A stretch of 36,023 nt of DNA from an uncultured Clostridia bacterium (GTDB taxonomy: Bacteria > Bacillota > Clostridia > Tissierellales > Peptoniphilaceae): assembly GCA_945916025.1 (NCBI GenBank), contig CAMEGD010000002.1, positions 1 through 36,023 on the forward strand. The letters are read 5' to 3'. Positions 17,277-25,419 of this stretch are shown in pieces. A program made the position numbers and the translations under genes. The stretch's first letter is position 1, and each line of letters begins with the position of its first letter. Under the pieces are notes generated by a model, which saw only the letters and a program-made list of their open reading frames with translations, made no database searches and was not told where the DNA came from.

Positions 17277-18173
17277 ATGAAAAATTACAATAATGATTTA
17301 GATAAATTAATTTTAGAAGCTGAAAAACATAGGCATAATAAGGACTATCTTTTGTCTATAGACCTATACAAAGAGGCTTTATTTTTTCTTGAAAATGGAG
17401 AAAAAATAGAAGTCTTATTTAATCTTGCAGATGTTTATGGGGAAGTGAAAAACTTTGTAGGTGCAAACTTAGTCTACAATGAGATAATTGAAATAGACCC
17501 ACTAAGTAGCGGCGCCTGGTACGGGATAGCCTTTACCAACGAAATTTTAAATAATGACATATATATTTCTTTAGATGCTTACGAAAAGGCTATTGAACTA
17601 GACCCAGCCTACAAGGAAGCCTATTATTATGCAGCTACAATTTATGGTGATTTGGAAAATTATCCTAAGTCCATTTCTTATTTGGAAAAAGTAATTGAAC
17701 TAGACCCTGAAGACTATGTTGCCTATAATGACCTTGGTTCTATTTATGAAAGTCAGAAGGATTACAAGAAAGCTAAGAGTTATTTAGAAAAGTCAATTTC
17801 TATAAATGATCGTTATTATCTTTCTTATTTCAATTTAGGTGTAGTTCATAAGCAGATGGGTGACCATGAAAAAGCTATAGAGTATTATGAAAAAGCTAAG
17901 AATCTTTCAGATTCTAGGTTTATTTACCTCAACATGAGTGCGATTTATATAGAAGATAATAAATTAGATGAGGCCATAAAGATTCTTACTGAGGGAATTA
18001 AGGAAAATGGACACTATATTTTATATTATAATAGAGCTTGTTCTTATAGGAAATTAGGCAAAATTGGTCTGGCTCTAAAAGATTTTGAAGAAGCCTATAA
18101 TCAAGATGACAAAGTATCAGACTGGGCAAAAAACGACCCAGACTTAAAAGATATTATTAAGGAGTATTTATGA
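17277..18173 (+). CDS. Tetratricopeptide-repeat protein
   Basis: The 298-residue protein is almost entirely TPR units of about 34 residues. Examples are SLDAYEKAIELDPAYKEAYY, SISYLEKVIELDPEDYVAYN, KSYLEKSISINDRYYLSYF and AIEYYEKAKNLSD, about seven or eight repeats in all. There is no signal peptide, so it is a cytoplasmic scaffold or adaptor. The start has no visible ribosome site; the bases before the ATG are only A and T, and no alternative in-frame ATG lies nearby. The stop overlaps the map start (ATGA), so the two are coupled. The partner cannot be deduced. Confidence 0.85.
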   Translation: MKNYNNDLDKLILEAEKHRHNKDYLLSIDLYKEALFFLENGEKIEVLFNLADVYGEVKNFVGANLVYNEIIEIDPLSSGAWYGIAFTNEILNNDIYISLDAYEKAIELDPAYKEAYYYAATIYGDLENYPKSISYLEKVIELDPEDYVAYNDLGSIYESQKDYKKAKSYLEKSISINDRYYLSYFNLGVVHKQMGDHEKAIEYYEKAKNLSDSRFIYLNMSAIYIEDNKLDEAIKILTEGIKENGHYILYYNRACSYRKLGKIGLALKDFEEAYNQDDKVSDWAKNDPDLKDIIKEYL

Positions 18174-18919
18174 TAATTTTAAAGACAGATGAACAAATAG
18201 AAAAAATGCATAAGGCAGGAAAGCTTTTAGCATCAGTCCACAGAGAACTTAGAAACATTATTAAACCAGGTGTAACTACCATGGAACTAGACCAGTTTGT
18301 AGAAAACTATATAACTGAAAGGGGAGCTTATCCAGAACAAAAGGGATACAACGGCTTTCCTTATTCAATATGTGCCTCTATCAACGATGAGATTTGTCAT
18401 GGTTTTCCAAGAAATGAAAAGCTAGTTGAAGGTGACATCTTAACGGTAGATATGGTGGTAAATTTAGATGGTTATCTTGCTGATTCTGCTTGGTCTTATG
18501 GAGTTGGAGAAATTTCTAAGGAAAAACAGGATTTACTTGATGTTACAAAAGAGTGCCTTTACAAGGGGATAGAACAAGTAAAGGTTGGAAATAGGCTAGG
18601 TGATATTGGCCACGCCATCCAATCCTATGCAGAGTCATTAGGATATTCAGTTGTGAGAGATTTCATTGGTCATGGAATAGGAAAAGATATGCACGAGGAA
18701 CCCCAAGTATTACACTATGGAAGACCTGGTAGAGGTTTAAGACTTATGGAAGGCATGGTCTTTACAATTGAACCAATGATAAATATTGGAAAGTACAACA
18801 TAAAAATGGACGACAATAAGTGGACAGCTAGAACTATAGACGGGAAAATGTCCGCTCAATACGAACACACACTAGCCTTGACTAAGAATGGAGTAATTAT
18901 TTTAACTGCTCAAGACTAA
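18170..18919 (+). CDS. map: Methionine aminopeptidase, type I
   Basis: Map removes the initiator methionine from nascent proteins. All five metal ligands are visible: D94 and D105 in ILTVDMVVNLDGYLADSAW, H168 in IGHGIGKDMHE, E201 in FTIEPM and E232 in YEHTLALT. H77 in CHGFP is the conserved substrate-side histidine. At 249 residues it is the short type I form without an N-terminal zinc or SH3 extension. The start overlaps the TPR gene stop, an unusual neighbourhood since map often sits with adk, secY and infA. Confidence 0.96.
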   Translation: MIILKTDEQIEKMHKAGKLLASVHRELRNIIKPGVTTMELDQFVENYITERGAYPEQKGYNGFPYSICASINDEICHGFPRNEKLVEGDILTVDMVVNLDGYLADSAWSYGVGEISKEKQDLLDVTKECLYKGIEQVKVGNRLGDIGHAIQSYAESLGYSVVRDFIGHGIGKDMHEEPQVLHYGRPGRGLRLMEGMVFTIEPMINIGKYNIKMDDNKWTARTIDGKMSAQYEHTLALTKNGVIILTAQD

Positions 18920-18927
18920 GGAGGAAA

Positions 18928-20298
18928 ATGAAAAGACAAGTAAATTTACTATCTGGGGATATAAAAAGTTCCCTCATAAAAATGAGTATACCACTAATGG
19001 GTATATCCTTTGTCCAAATAACTTATAATTTAGTTGATATGTTTTGGCTAGGGCGTTTTAGTGATGAGGCAGTAGCAGCTGTAGGAACTGCAGGCCTTGT
19101 AAATTATATAGGTAACTCTTTAGCCATGGTGGGTAGAGTGGGGGCAGCTACTTGGATTGCCCAATCTTACGGCAGGGGAAATTATAAGGACACAAAGGCC
19201 TATATTGAAAGTGGAATAAAGGTAAATATTGCAATTTCTATTTTTTATACTATATTTGCTTTTTTAATGATGGAAACTTTTTTAGGCTTTTTTACTTTAA
19301 CAGAAAACGTAAAAAACTATGCTGTTGAATACTTACTTATCCAAATTTCAGGGATGGTGATAGTCTTTCTAAACCCTATGTTTGCAGTAACTTACAATAG
19401 TATTGGAAATAGCATGACCCCTTTTAAACTAAGCTTAATAGGTCTAACGATGAACTTCATCTTAGATCCTATTTTTATATTTGTTTTTAAAATGGGAGTT
19501 ACTGGTGTAGCCTTAGCAACAATAGGAGCACAACTTTGTGTCTTATTAGCCTATTTATATATTACAAAAAAATCCAGTAACTTTTTAGGAGATGTAAGGA
19601 TAATATCCAAACCAGAAGTTAAAAAGATTATAGATATTTTATTTATTGGATGGCCAGCCTCTGTCCAAAGTACAGCCATGGCCCTAATAGCAGTAGTATT
19701 AAATACCTTCATTTCAAAATTTGGTCCAATGCCAATGGCTGTATATTCTTTAGGAATTCAGATTGAATCTATATGCTGGATGACAGCAGATGGATTTTCT
19801 GTAGCTGTGTCTTCATTTATGGGCCAAAACTTAGGGGCACAAAACTATGAAAGACTCAAAAAAGGGTATAAAGAAAGTGTAAAAATTTTTATAACCATTG
19901 GCCTTATAGCTATGGTAATTCTCACCTTGTTTGGAGAAAACCTAATTGCCTTATTTATTCCTGAGGACCCATTAGCTCACAAGGAGGGGGGAAAACTTTT
20001 GAGGATAATGGGACTTTCTGAAATACTTATGGCTTTAGAAATTGGCATTAACGGAGCTCTAAATGGAGTTGGATTAACAAAATTTCCAGCTATTAATGGG
20101 CTTTTTGGAAACTTATTAAGAATTCCAATTTCCTTATTTTTAATTCCATATTTGGGATTAAGTGGAATTTGGATAGCCATAAGCATTACAATGGCTCTAA
20201 AGGGCCTATCAGCAATAATTGCCTATGGTTTTATTAGAAAGAAGACAGACGGATTTAGACAACTTTCGTATAGGAGGAACTTAGATGAGACAACTTGA
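18928..20298 (+). CDS. MATE family multidrug/metabolite exporter
   Basis: The 456-residue protein has about twelve membrane segments in two homologous halves. MATE hallmarks are [36 protein letters not shown] near the N-terminus and the matching [19 protein letters not shown]-like segment ([13 protein letters not shown]) opening the second half. [22 protein letters not shown] corresponds to the family's GQ-N-GA pattern. It exchanges Na+ or H+ for organic compounds; the substrate is unknown. AGGAGG lies four bases before the ATG. The end overlaps the cyclophilin gene by 14 bases. Confidence 0.94.
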   Translation: MKRQVNLLSGDIKSSLIKMSIPLMGISFVQITYNLVDMFWLGRFSDEAVAAVGTAGLVNYIGNSLAMVGRVGAATWIAQSYGRGNYKDTKAYIESGIKVNIAISIFYTIFAFLMMETFLGFFTLTENVKNYAVEYLLIQISGMVIVFLNPMFAVTYNSIGNSMTPFKLSLIGLTMNFILDPIFIFVFKMGVTGVALATIGAQLCVLLAYLYITKKSSNFLGDVRIISKPEVKKIIDILFIGWPASVQSTAMALIAVVLNTFISKFGPMPMAVYSLGIQIESICWMTADGFSVAVSSFMGQNLGAQNYERLKKGYKESVKIFITIGLIAMVILTLFGENLIALFIPEDPLAHKEGGKLLRIMGLSEILMALEIGINGALNGVGLTKFPAINGLFGNLLRIPISLFLIPYLGLSGIWIAISITMALKGLSAIIAYGFIRKKTDGFRQLSYRRNLDETT

Positions 20299-20884
20299 TA
20301 AACCTACAATAGGTGAACAAATAGCAATAATTTCCACAAACCATGGAATAATCAAAGTAAGATTATTTGAAGACGAGGCTAAAAAAGCAGTGGAAAACTT
20401 TAAAGGTCATAGTTCTAATGGATACTATGACAATACTACCTTCCATAGAGTAATTAAGGACTTTATGATTCAAGGTGGAGATCCTGAAGGAACAGGTTTA
20501 GGTGGAGCTAGTATTTGGGGAAAACCATTTGAAGATGAGTTTTCAATTAACTTAAGACATTTTTACGGAGCCTTATCAATGGCCAATTCAGGACCAAATA
20601 CAAATGGATCCCAGTTTTTCATAGTTCAAGGATCTAAAATTGGTCCAGATATAATTGGACAAATGAAAGATTTAGGAAAAGACAATGGATTCTCAGATTC
20701 AGTAGTAGAGGCTTATGAAGAACTAGGTGGAGCCTACTGGTTAGATGGAAAGCACACAGTATTTGGCCAAGTCTTTGAAGGAATGGAAGTAGTTGAAGAA
20801 ATAGTAAATGTAGAAACAGACTTTAGAGACAAACCAAAGGATCCTATTATTATCCAATCAATTATTATTGATAATTTTAGATAA
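20285..20884 (+). CDS. Cyclophilin-type peptidyl-prolyl isomerase
   Basis: The 199-residue protein catalyses cis-trans proline isomerisation. The cyclophilin core is complete: [19 protein letters not shown] with the catalytic arginine, the substrate-pocket segment [19 protein letters not shown], and [15 protein letters not shown]. It has no signal peptide, so it is cytoplasmic. An insert around residues 120-155 lengthens the loop before the final strand, common in Firmicute members. An AGGAGG site lies inside the end of the MATE gene, and the overlap suggests coupled expression. Confidence 0.95.
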   Translation: MRQLDKPTIGEQIAIISTNHGIIKVRLFEDEAKKAVENFKGHSSNGYYDNTTFHRVIKDFMIQGGDPEGTGLGGASIWGKPFEDEFSINLRHFYGALSMANSGPNTNGSQFFIVQGSKIGPDIIGQMKDLGKDNGFSDSVVEAYEELGGAYWLDGKHTVFGQVFEGMEVVEEIVNVETDFRDKPKDPIIIQSIIIDNFR

Positions 20885-20905
20885 TATGTAAAAATTTCAA
20901 AAAAG

Positions 20906-20934
20906 GTTTTCATCTTTTCATTATGTGGTATATA
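20906..20934 (+). promoter_or_regulatory. Promoter of the csbD-like gene, possibly stress-sigma type
   Basis: GTTTTC (20906-20911) and TGGTAT (20926-20931), 14 bases apart, resemble the sigma-B type GTTTAA/GGGTAT pattern with three mismatches. The same stretch also gives a poor sigma-A reading, TTTTCA with TATATA 16 bases later. CsbD of Bacillus subtilis is a sigma-B gene, which makes the first reading worth testing. Confidence 0.35.
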
Positions 20935-20969
20935 AGAACTAATACATTAACTTGAAAGGAGAGTATTTT

Positions 20970-22364
20970 ATGAACAAGGATATTCTAAAAGGTAAATGGA
21001 GTCAAATAACCGGTACCATCCAAAAAAAATGGGGACAAATAACAGATGACGAATTAACCAAGATTAAAGGGGATACAACTCGTTTTAAAGGTATTCTTCA
21101 AGAAAAATATGGATATACAAAGCAAGAAGCTGAAAATATGTATAACGAAGTTTTTGACATGGGTAACAGTGTAAAAGATTCAATTGTCGACAAAAAAGAT
21201 GACCTTGTAGATAAAGGACAGTCCTTTAAAGACAAGGTTGATGCTAAAAAAAGAGAATTAATTGAAAATAAGGGATCATTTAGGGATAGAATTCCTGGAA
21301 ATGAATACCTTACAGACAAGCAGATAATTGAAAAAAGAAATGAAGAAATTAGAACTTATAGAACCAAAGAACGAATCGAAGATAGGTATTTTCCTAGAAA
21401 TGGACTTGAAAAAGAAGATTCTTTATTAGAATGTGAAGATATCCAAGGACTTGCAAAAAACAGGGAAAAAAATGAAAAACTAATAGGTGAAAATATGAAA
21501 AGAAATGAATATTTAGAAGACAGAGACCTTGATAGAGATGAAAGAATACTTGAAGAGGATAAAGTATTAGACGAAGAATTAAAAGATGTTGATAACTTAA
21601 TAGGTAAAAGAGTATTAGTAGACAAGTACTTTGAAGAGGATGCTACAGATGATTACATTGAATTAGGAAATAAGCCGAGAGAAGCTGCACCTGATGAAGA
21701 AGTAGTTACAGGAAAGAAAATATTAATAAATAGACATTTTGAAGATGACCCTACTGATGATTATGTTGAAGTAGGACAAGGAAGCCTTAAGGACAAAAGA
21801 ACAGTTGATGATAGAGAGATTTTTGAAGATACTCTAGTTAACAATGAGGCTGAATATTTTGTAGAAGAAGACCATCTTGAAAGACCTGAAAGATACTTTG
21901 AAGAAGATGACTCAATCTTAATTGGTGATAGAAGGGACAATGAAACTTTCACAGTAACCCATAAAGAAACTCTTGTAGACCATGACTTAGATGATGATCT
22001 TGAATATGACGAAGAAGACATGTTATATGGAAAAGCGGAATATGAAAGAGACTTATTAAGTGGAAAAGACGTAGCCTATGAAACTGAGTTTGATGGTTTA
22101 AATAAGGGAGACGAAGACTTGTTCGAAGAAGAAAACAACTTAACAAATGAAAATCTTTATGAAGTTGAAGTGTTAGATGAAGAAGATTTGCTTTTAGAAG
22201 AAGATGTAGCTAAAAGAGATATTAAAAAAGAAGATTTAAAGACAAAAGAAGAATTAGAAGAATCTCTTTTAAGGGACGAAAAAGATCAAAGGATTGATGA
22301 AGATTTTTATAGAGAAGTAGGAGAAGCTACTGCCTATATCAAAGAAGAAAATCAAATTAAGTAA
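20970..22364 (+). CDS. CsbD-like protein with a long acidic repeat tail
   Basis: From the ATG at 20970 (AAGGAGAG upstream) the protein has 464 residues; an in-frame TTG at 20952 is rejected because it precedes the ribosome site. Residues 1-62 are a CsbD domain (ILKGKWSQITGTIQKKWGQITDDEL, then GDTTRFKGILQEKYGY). CsbD proteins are normally only 60-80 residues, small general-stress proteins of unknown action. The rest, about 400 residues, is highly charged and rich in Glu, Asp, Lys and Arg. It has no membrane segment and contains two 22-residue repeats. It is probably largely disordered or extended. The gene stands alone between its own promoter and a strong terminator. I know no function for the tail. 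Confidence 0.85.
   Translation: MNKDILKGKWSQITGTIQKKWGQITDDELTKIKGDTTRFKGILQEKYGYTKQEAENMYNEVFDMGNSVKDSIVDKKDDLVDKGQSFKDKVDAKKRELIENKGSFRDRIPGNEYLTDKQIIEKRNEEIRTYRTKERIEDRYFPRNGLEKEDSLLECEDIQGLAKNREKNEKLIGENMKRNEYLEDRDLDRDERILEEDKVLDEELKDVDNLIGKRVLVDKYFEEDATDDYIELGNKPREAAPDEEVVTGKKILINRHFEDDPTDDYVEVGQGSLKDKRTVDDREIFEDTLVNNEAEYFVEEDHLERPERYFEEDDSILIGDRRDNETFTVTHKETLVDHDLDDDLEYDEEDMLYGKAEYERDLLSGKDVAYETEFDGLNKGDEDLFEEENNLTNENLYEVEVLDEEDLLLEEDVAKRDIKKEDLKTKEELEESLLRDEKDQRIDEDFYREVGEATAYIKEENQIK
21603..21776 (+). repeat. Two 22-residue protein repeats in the CsbD-like gene
   Basis: Residues 212-233 (GKRVLVDKYFEEDATDDY start) and 248-269 (GKKILINRHFEDDPTDDY start) are clear copies 36 residues apart, differing mostly by conservative changes. 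Both end in (I/V)E(L/V)G. Confidence 0.8.
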
Positions 22365-22375
22365 GTAAATTAGCC

Positions 22376-22413
22376 AAACACCTAAGAAAAAAGTATTTCT
22401 TGGGTGTTTTTTT
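22376..22413 (+). terminator. Terminator after the csbD-like gene
   Basis: AACACCTAAGAAA pairs with TTTCTTGGGTGTT (22396-22408) around a short loop, one position being a G-U pair, and a seven-base T-run follows. Confidence 0.88.
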
Positions 22414-22433
22414 GTAAATACTAAAAAAAAGTG

Positions 22434-22462
22434 TTGACATTTCACTTTGACCCATATATAAT
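22434..22462 (+). promoter_or_regulatory. Promoter of the met transport operon
   Basis: TTGACA (22434-22439) and TATAAT (22457-22462) match the sigma-A consensus perfectly with a 17-base spacer. Transcription should begin near 22469, at the 5' end of the T-box leader. Confidence 0.88.
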
Positions 22463-22469
22463 TCATATA

Positions 22470-22740
22470 TATTTAATATTTACTGGGATGAGGAGAGTAC
22501 TATTAAATTGATCCTTACAGAGACATTTCGGTTGGTGAGAGAAATGGGAGAGATTAATAGGAAAATGGCCTCTGAGTATTTGTACCGAGACATTTTTGTT
22601 TAGGCTACAACAGGAACTCCTGTTATAGAGTTAAGGGTATGTTTGTACCCTGTGAGGTCTTTTTAGTGATAAAAAGATAAATTAAGGTGGTAACACGTAG
22701 TTTTAGCTTTCGTCCTTTTTAGGGATGGAAGCTTTTTTTT
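22470..22740 (+). promoter_or_regulatory. T-box leader with methionine specifier
   Basis: The 411 bases between the csbD-like gene and metN hold a promoter and this leader. Stem I has the AG-bulge-type GGTTGGTGAGAG (from about 22530) and, on its 3' side, the specifier context GAAAATGGCC with ATG at 22565-22567, a methionine codon. The T-box proper is AAGGTGGTAACACG (22684-22697), slightly different from the common GGGTGGTACCGCG. Its TGGT would pair with a tRNA ending ACCA, suited to tRNA-Met. A terminator (22705-22715 with 22723-22733, then eight T) follows. Uncharged tRNA-Met should open expression of metNIQ. Confidence 0.85.
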
Positions 22741-22775
22741 GTTTCTATTCCAGTAAAATATCAAAGGAGTAAATA

Positions 22776-23783
22776 ATGATTAGGGTAGAAAATTTAGTTA
22801 AAGAATATTATTTAAAAGACAATGTATTAAGGGCTGTGGATGATATTTCATTTAATGTAAGTAAGGGGGAAGTTTTTGGTTTTATTGGACTTAGTGGTGC
22901 AGGTAAGTCAACCCTTGTTAGGTGCCTAAATAAGCTGGAAGAAAAAACTTCAGGTGACATTTATATTGATAATACAGATATTTCCATATTAAATGAAAAA
23001 GAATTACTGGAAATTAGAAGAAGTATAGGAATGATTTTTCAAAATTTTAATTTATTTAAACAAAGGACAGTATTTGAAAATATAGCATATCCATTAGAAC
23101 TTATAGGAATTTCAAAAAATGAAATAAGAGAAAGAGTAAATGAAATACTCGACTTTGTTGGATTGACTGACAAAATCAATTCTTATCCAAGGGAACTATC
23201 AGGTGGACAAAAACAAAGGGTAGCCATAGCAAGGGCTTTGTCAACAAGACCAAAAATATTACTAAGTGATGAGTCCACATCTGCCTTAGACCCAAAGAAC
23301 ACAGATCAGATTTTGAAATTATTAAAGGATTCTGTAAAGGCCTTTGATATGACAGTTATTATGATAACCCATCAAATGGAAGTTGCAAAAAATATTTGTG
23401 ACAGGATAGCTGTACTGGACAAGGGAAGGATTATAGAAACTGGAACTGTTGAAGAGGTATTTAATAATCCAAAGACGGAAATGACCAGGTCTTTAATAAG
23501 GGCTCTTCCAGATGAAGCTGAAGATATTATTTTAGATAGGAATAGTTTTAAAGGAACCCTACTTCACCTAAATTTTGGACCTTCTACAGTGAAGCTTCCA
23601 ATTATAAATAATTTAATTAAGAATTCAAATGTAGTAGTAAATATTTTATCTGGAAATATTTCTACTATTTCTTCTAAATCCACTAGTGGATACTTAACAG
23701 TAGAACTAGTTGGAGATAAGGAGGAGATAGACAAAGAAATAAGAAATTTAGAAAATCAAAATGTAGGAGTTGAAAGATTATGA
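22776..23783 (+). CDS. metN: Methionine ABC transporter ATPase
   Basis: The 335-residue protein powers D/L-methionine uptake. Walker A is GLSGAGKS (38-45), the Q-loop is MIFQNFNLF, the signature is LSGGQ (141-145), and Walker B is ILLSDE (161-166) followed by ALDP and MITHQ. Residues after about 260 form the NIL regulatory domain that binds methionine and inhibits transport when the cell is replete. AAGGAG lies before the ATG. The gene follows a methionine T-box and overlaps metI by four bases. Confidence 0.96.
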   Translation: MIRVENLVKEYYLKDNVLRAVDDISFNVSKGEVFGFIGLSGAGKSTLVRCLNKLEEKTSGDIYIDNTDISILNEKELLEIRRSIGMIFQNFNLFKQRTVFENIAYPLELIGISKNEIRERVNEILDFVGLTDKINSYPRELSGGQKQRVAIARALSTRPKILLSDESTSALDPKNTDQILKLLKDSVKAFDMTVIMITHQMEVAKNICDRIAVLDKGRIIETGTVEEVFNNPKTEMTRSLIRALPDEAEDIILDRNSFKGTLLHLNFGPSTVKLPIINNLIKNSNVVVNILSGNISTISSKSTSGYLTVELVGDKEEIDKEIRNLENQNVGVERL

Positions 23784-24430
23784 TTAATAGTTATTTAAAA
23801 ATAGTGTTGCCAGCCCTACCAGAGACATTGATTATGGTCTTAGTATCATCTTTAGTGGGAGTGATTTTTGGACTTCCTCTAGGGGTTTTATTATATATTA
23901 GCAAAGAGGGAGGCCTAAAAGAAAACAAAAGAGTTTATAGGTTTTTCGATGCATTTATAAATGTGTTTAGGTCATTACCCTTTATTGTATTAATGCTAGT
24001 TCTAGTACCACTTACTGTATTGTTAGTTGGAAAAAGAATTGGCTTAAAGGCCGCTATAGTACCCCTTTCAGTTTCAGCTATACCCTTTATAGCTAGGTTA
24101 ATTGAAGGAGACTTGTCTGAGGTAGACAAGGGGATTATTGAAGCAGCTAGGTCTATGGGTTCTTCTGTAAAAGACATTATTAAACTTGTCATACATGAAG
24201 CTAGTCCAAAATTAATATCATCAGTTACTATGACTGTTATTAGCCTAGTTGGACAATCTGCTATTGTTGGAACAATAGGTGGAGGCGGCTTGGGAGATGT
24301 TGCTTTAAGATATGGTTATCAGAGAAATGAAATAGATATCCTATGGATGTCTTGTATAACCATTATCTTGATTGTACAATCTGTACAATTTGTTGGAATG
24401 AATGTATCTAGAAGTCTAGATAAAAATTAG
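23780..24430 (+). CDS. metI: Methionine ABC transporter permease
   Basis: This is a 216-residue inner-membrane protein with five hydrophobic segments. The EAA-type coupling loop EAARSMGSSVKDIIKLVIHEASPKL is present at about 121-145. The C-terminal QSAIVGTIGGGGLGDVALRYGYQR is diagnostic of MetI. It forms the channel with MetN. Ribosome site and overlap with metN indicate one transcript. This gene is intact, but its substrate-binding partner downstream is broken. Confidence 0.95.
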   Translation: MINSYLKIVLPALPETLIMVLVSSLVGVIFGLPLGVLLYISKEGGLKENKRVYRFFDAFINVFRSLPFIVLMLVLVPLTVLLVGKRIGLKAAIVPLSVSAIPFIARLIEGDLSEVDKGIIEAARSMGSSVKDIIKLVIHEASPKLISSVTMTVISLVGQSAIVGTIGGGGLGDVALRYGYQRNEIDILWMSCITIILIVQSVQFVGMNVSRSLDKN

Positions 24431-24440
24431 GGAGGAAATT

Positions 24441-24992
24441 ATGAAAAAGAAGTTGTTAGCATTATTATTAGGATTTAGTTTATTATTGGTTGCATGTAAC
24501 AATCAAAGTGACACAGATGCAAATGCAGAGGCAGAAAAAACTGTAAGTGAAAATGAAGTAGTACATGTAAAAATCGGTACATCACCAACACCGCATGGGG
24601 AGATTGTAGAAGCTTTAAAGGATAAGTTTTTGGAAGAAAATATTGAAGTTGAAGTTATTAATTTTGATGATTATGTACAACCAAACTTAGCCTTATCTGA
24701 TGGAGACCTAGACTTAAACTATTTCCAACATCTTCCATATTTAGAAAGTTTTTCTGCAGATCACAACTTAGACTTAGTAGGACTTGGACAAATCCATGTA
24801 GAACCTTTAGCCTTGTACTCAGAAAAATATGAATCAGTTGAAGACATTGAAGATGGAGCAGAGATTTTAATACCAAATGACCCTTCTAATGGGTCTCGTG
24901 TCATAATTATGACAACGGCAAATAGTAACGATAGAATCAGGCTTTCCAGCCCTCTACAAAAAAATAAAAATATGTATTGGTGTGCTTTTTAG
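24441..24992 (+). pseudogene. metQ: MetQ methionine-binding lipoprotein, truncated by an element
   Basis: The first 153 codons are normal MetQ: a lipoprotein signal with LLVAC (C19), VKIGTSPTPHGEIVEA, FDDYVQPNLAL, DLNYFQHLPYL and EDGAEILIPNDPSNGSR. MetQ proteins should continue from here as GSRALxLLxxxGLI for another 110-120 residues, including the rest of the binding cleft. Instead the frame runs through about 30 unrelated residues (VIIMTTANSNDRIRLSS...) to a stop at 24992. The switch happens at 24897-24899, exactly where a 16-base palindrome begins and the mobile-element genes follow. The protein should not bind methionine, so the MetNI transporter lacks its usual partner unless another copy exists. 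Confidence 0.85.
24899..24914. repeat. Perfect 16-base palindrome at the element/metQ junction
   Basis: TGTCATAATTATGACA is fully self-complementary and starts where metQ homology ends. It may be the core or arm of the recombination site, or an operator for the first element genes. Confidence 0.6.
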
Positions 24993-25027
24993 AGTAATTA
25001 TGGCACATGATTGTTCTAAAAAGCACA
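24980..25027. repeat. Imperfect inverted repeat near the element's left end
   Basis: TGTGCTTTTTAGA (24980-24992) is repeated in reverse complement as TCTAAAAAAGCACA ending at 25027, with one extra A. The left arm contains the stop of the truncated metQ frame. No T-run follows, so this is more likely a binding site or mRNA structure than a terminator. Nothing coding was recognised between 24993 and 25056. Confidence 0.55.
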
Positions 25028-25056
25028 TCAGTATGAACTAAAAATAGGAGGGGCAA

Positions 25057-25338
25057 ATGAGATTGATCTTAAAAATAATCCTATTTCCTATATCTTTAAT
25101 ACTGTCAATTTTGAAGTATATTTTACTTTTCGTATTGAATGTGGGAACGTGGATATTAAATATTATTTCTGGATTGATAGCTATAGGGGCAATTGCGTCT
25201 TTTATAAATGGCGAAACAGAATTAGGGATTATTGCAGTTGTTTTAGCACTGTTATTTAGTCCTTATGGATTGCCATATATAGCGAGTAAATTAGTCATAG
25301 AAATAGAAAGTTTGAATCTAAAAATCAAAAGTATTTAA
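25057..25338 (+). CDS. CD1845-like small membrane protein of conjugative elements
   Basis: The 93-residue protein is mostly hydrophobic. It has a long N-terminal stretch (about 3-50, two or three segments), another segment at 55-77 and a short charged tail. It resembles the CD1845-type proteins encoded just before repA in Tn1549-like elements, and the position here agrees. AGGAGG lies before the ATG and a terminator follows, so it has its own short transcript. Role unknown. Confidence 0.6.
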   Translation: MRLILKIILFPISLILSILKYILLFVLNVGTWILNIISGLIAIGAIASFINGETELGIIAVVLALLFSPYGLPYIASKLVIEIESLNLKIKSI

Positions 25339-25363
25339 TAACAATTAAATCAGGATGTAAGAA

Positions 25364-25397
25364 GACGATAGAAATTAAAAATCTATCGTCTTTTTTT
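25364..25397 (+). terminator. Terminator before repA
   Basis: GACGATAGA (25364-25372) and TCTATCGTC (25382-25390) form a perfect 9-base stem with a T-run directly after. It isolates the RepA gene from upstream transcription. Confidence 0.85.
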
Positions 25398-25419
25398 GTG
25401 CCTGGGAAGGAGTAGATAG

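Noticed and set aside
21098-22146. Several open minus-strand frames inside the csbD-like gene
   Set aside because: They are Ser/Leu-rich mirror images of the Glu/Asp/Lys-rich plus-strand coding region, with no ribosome sites.
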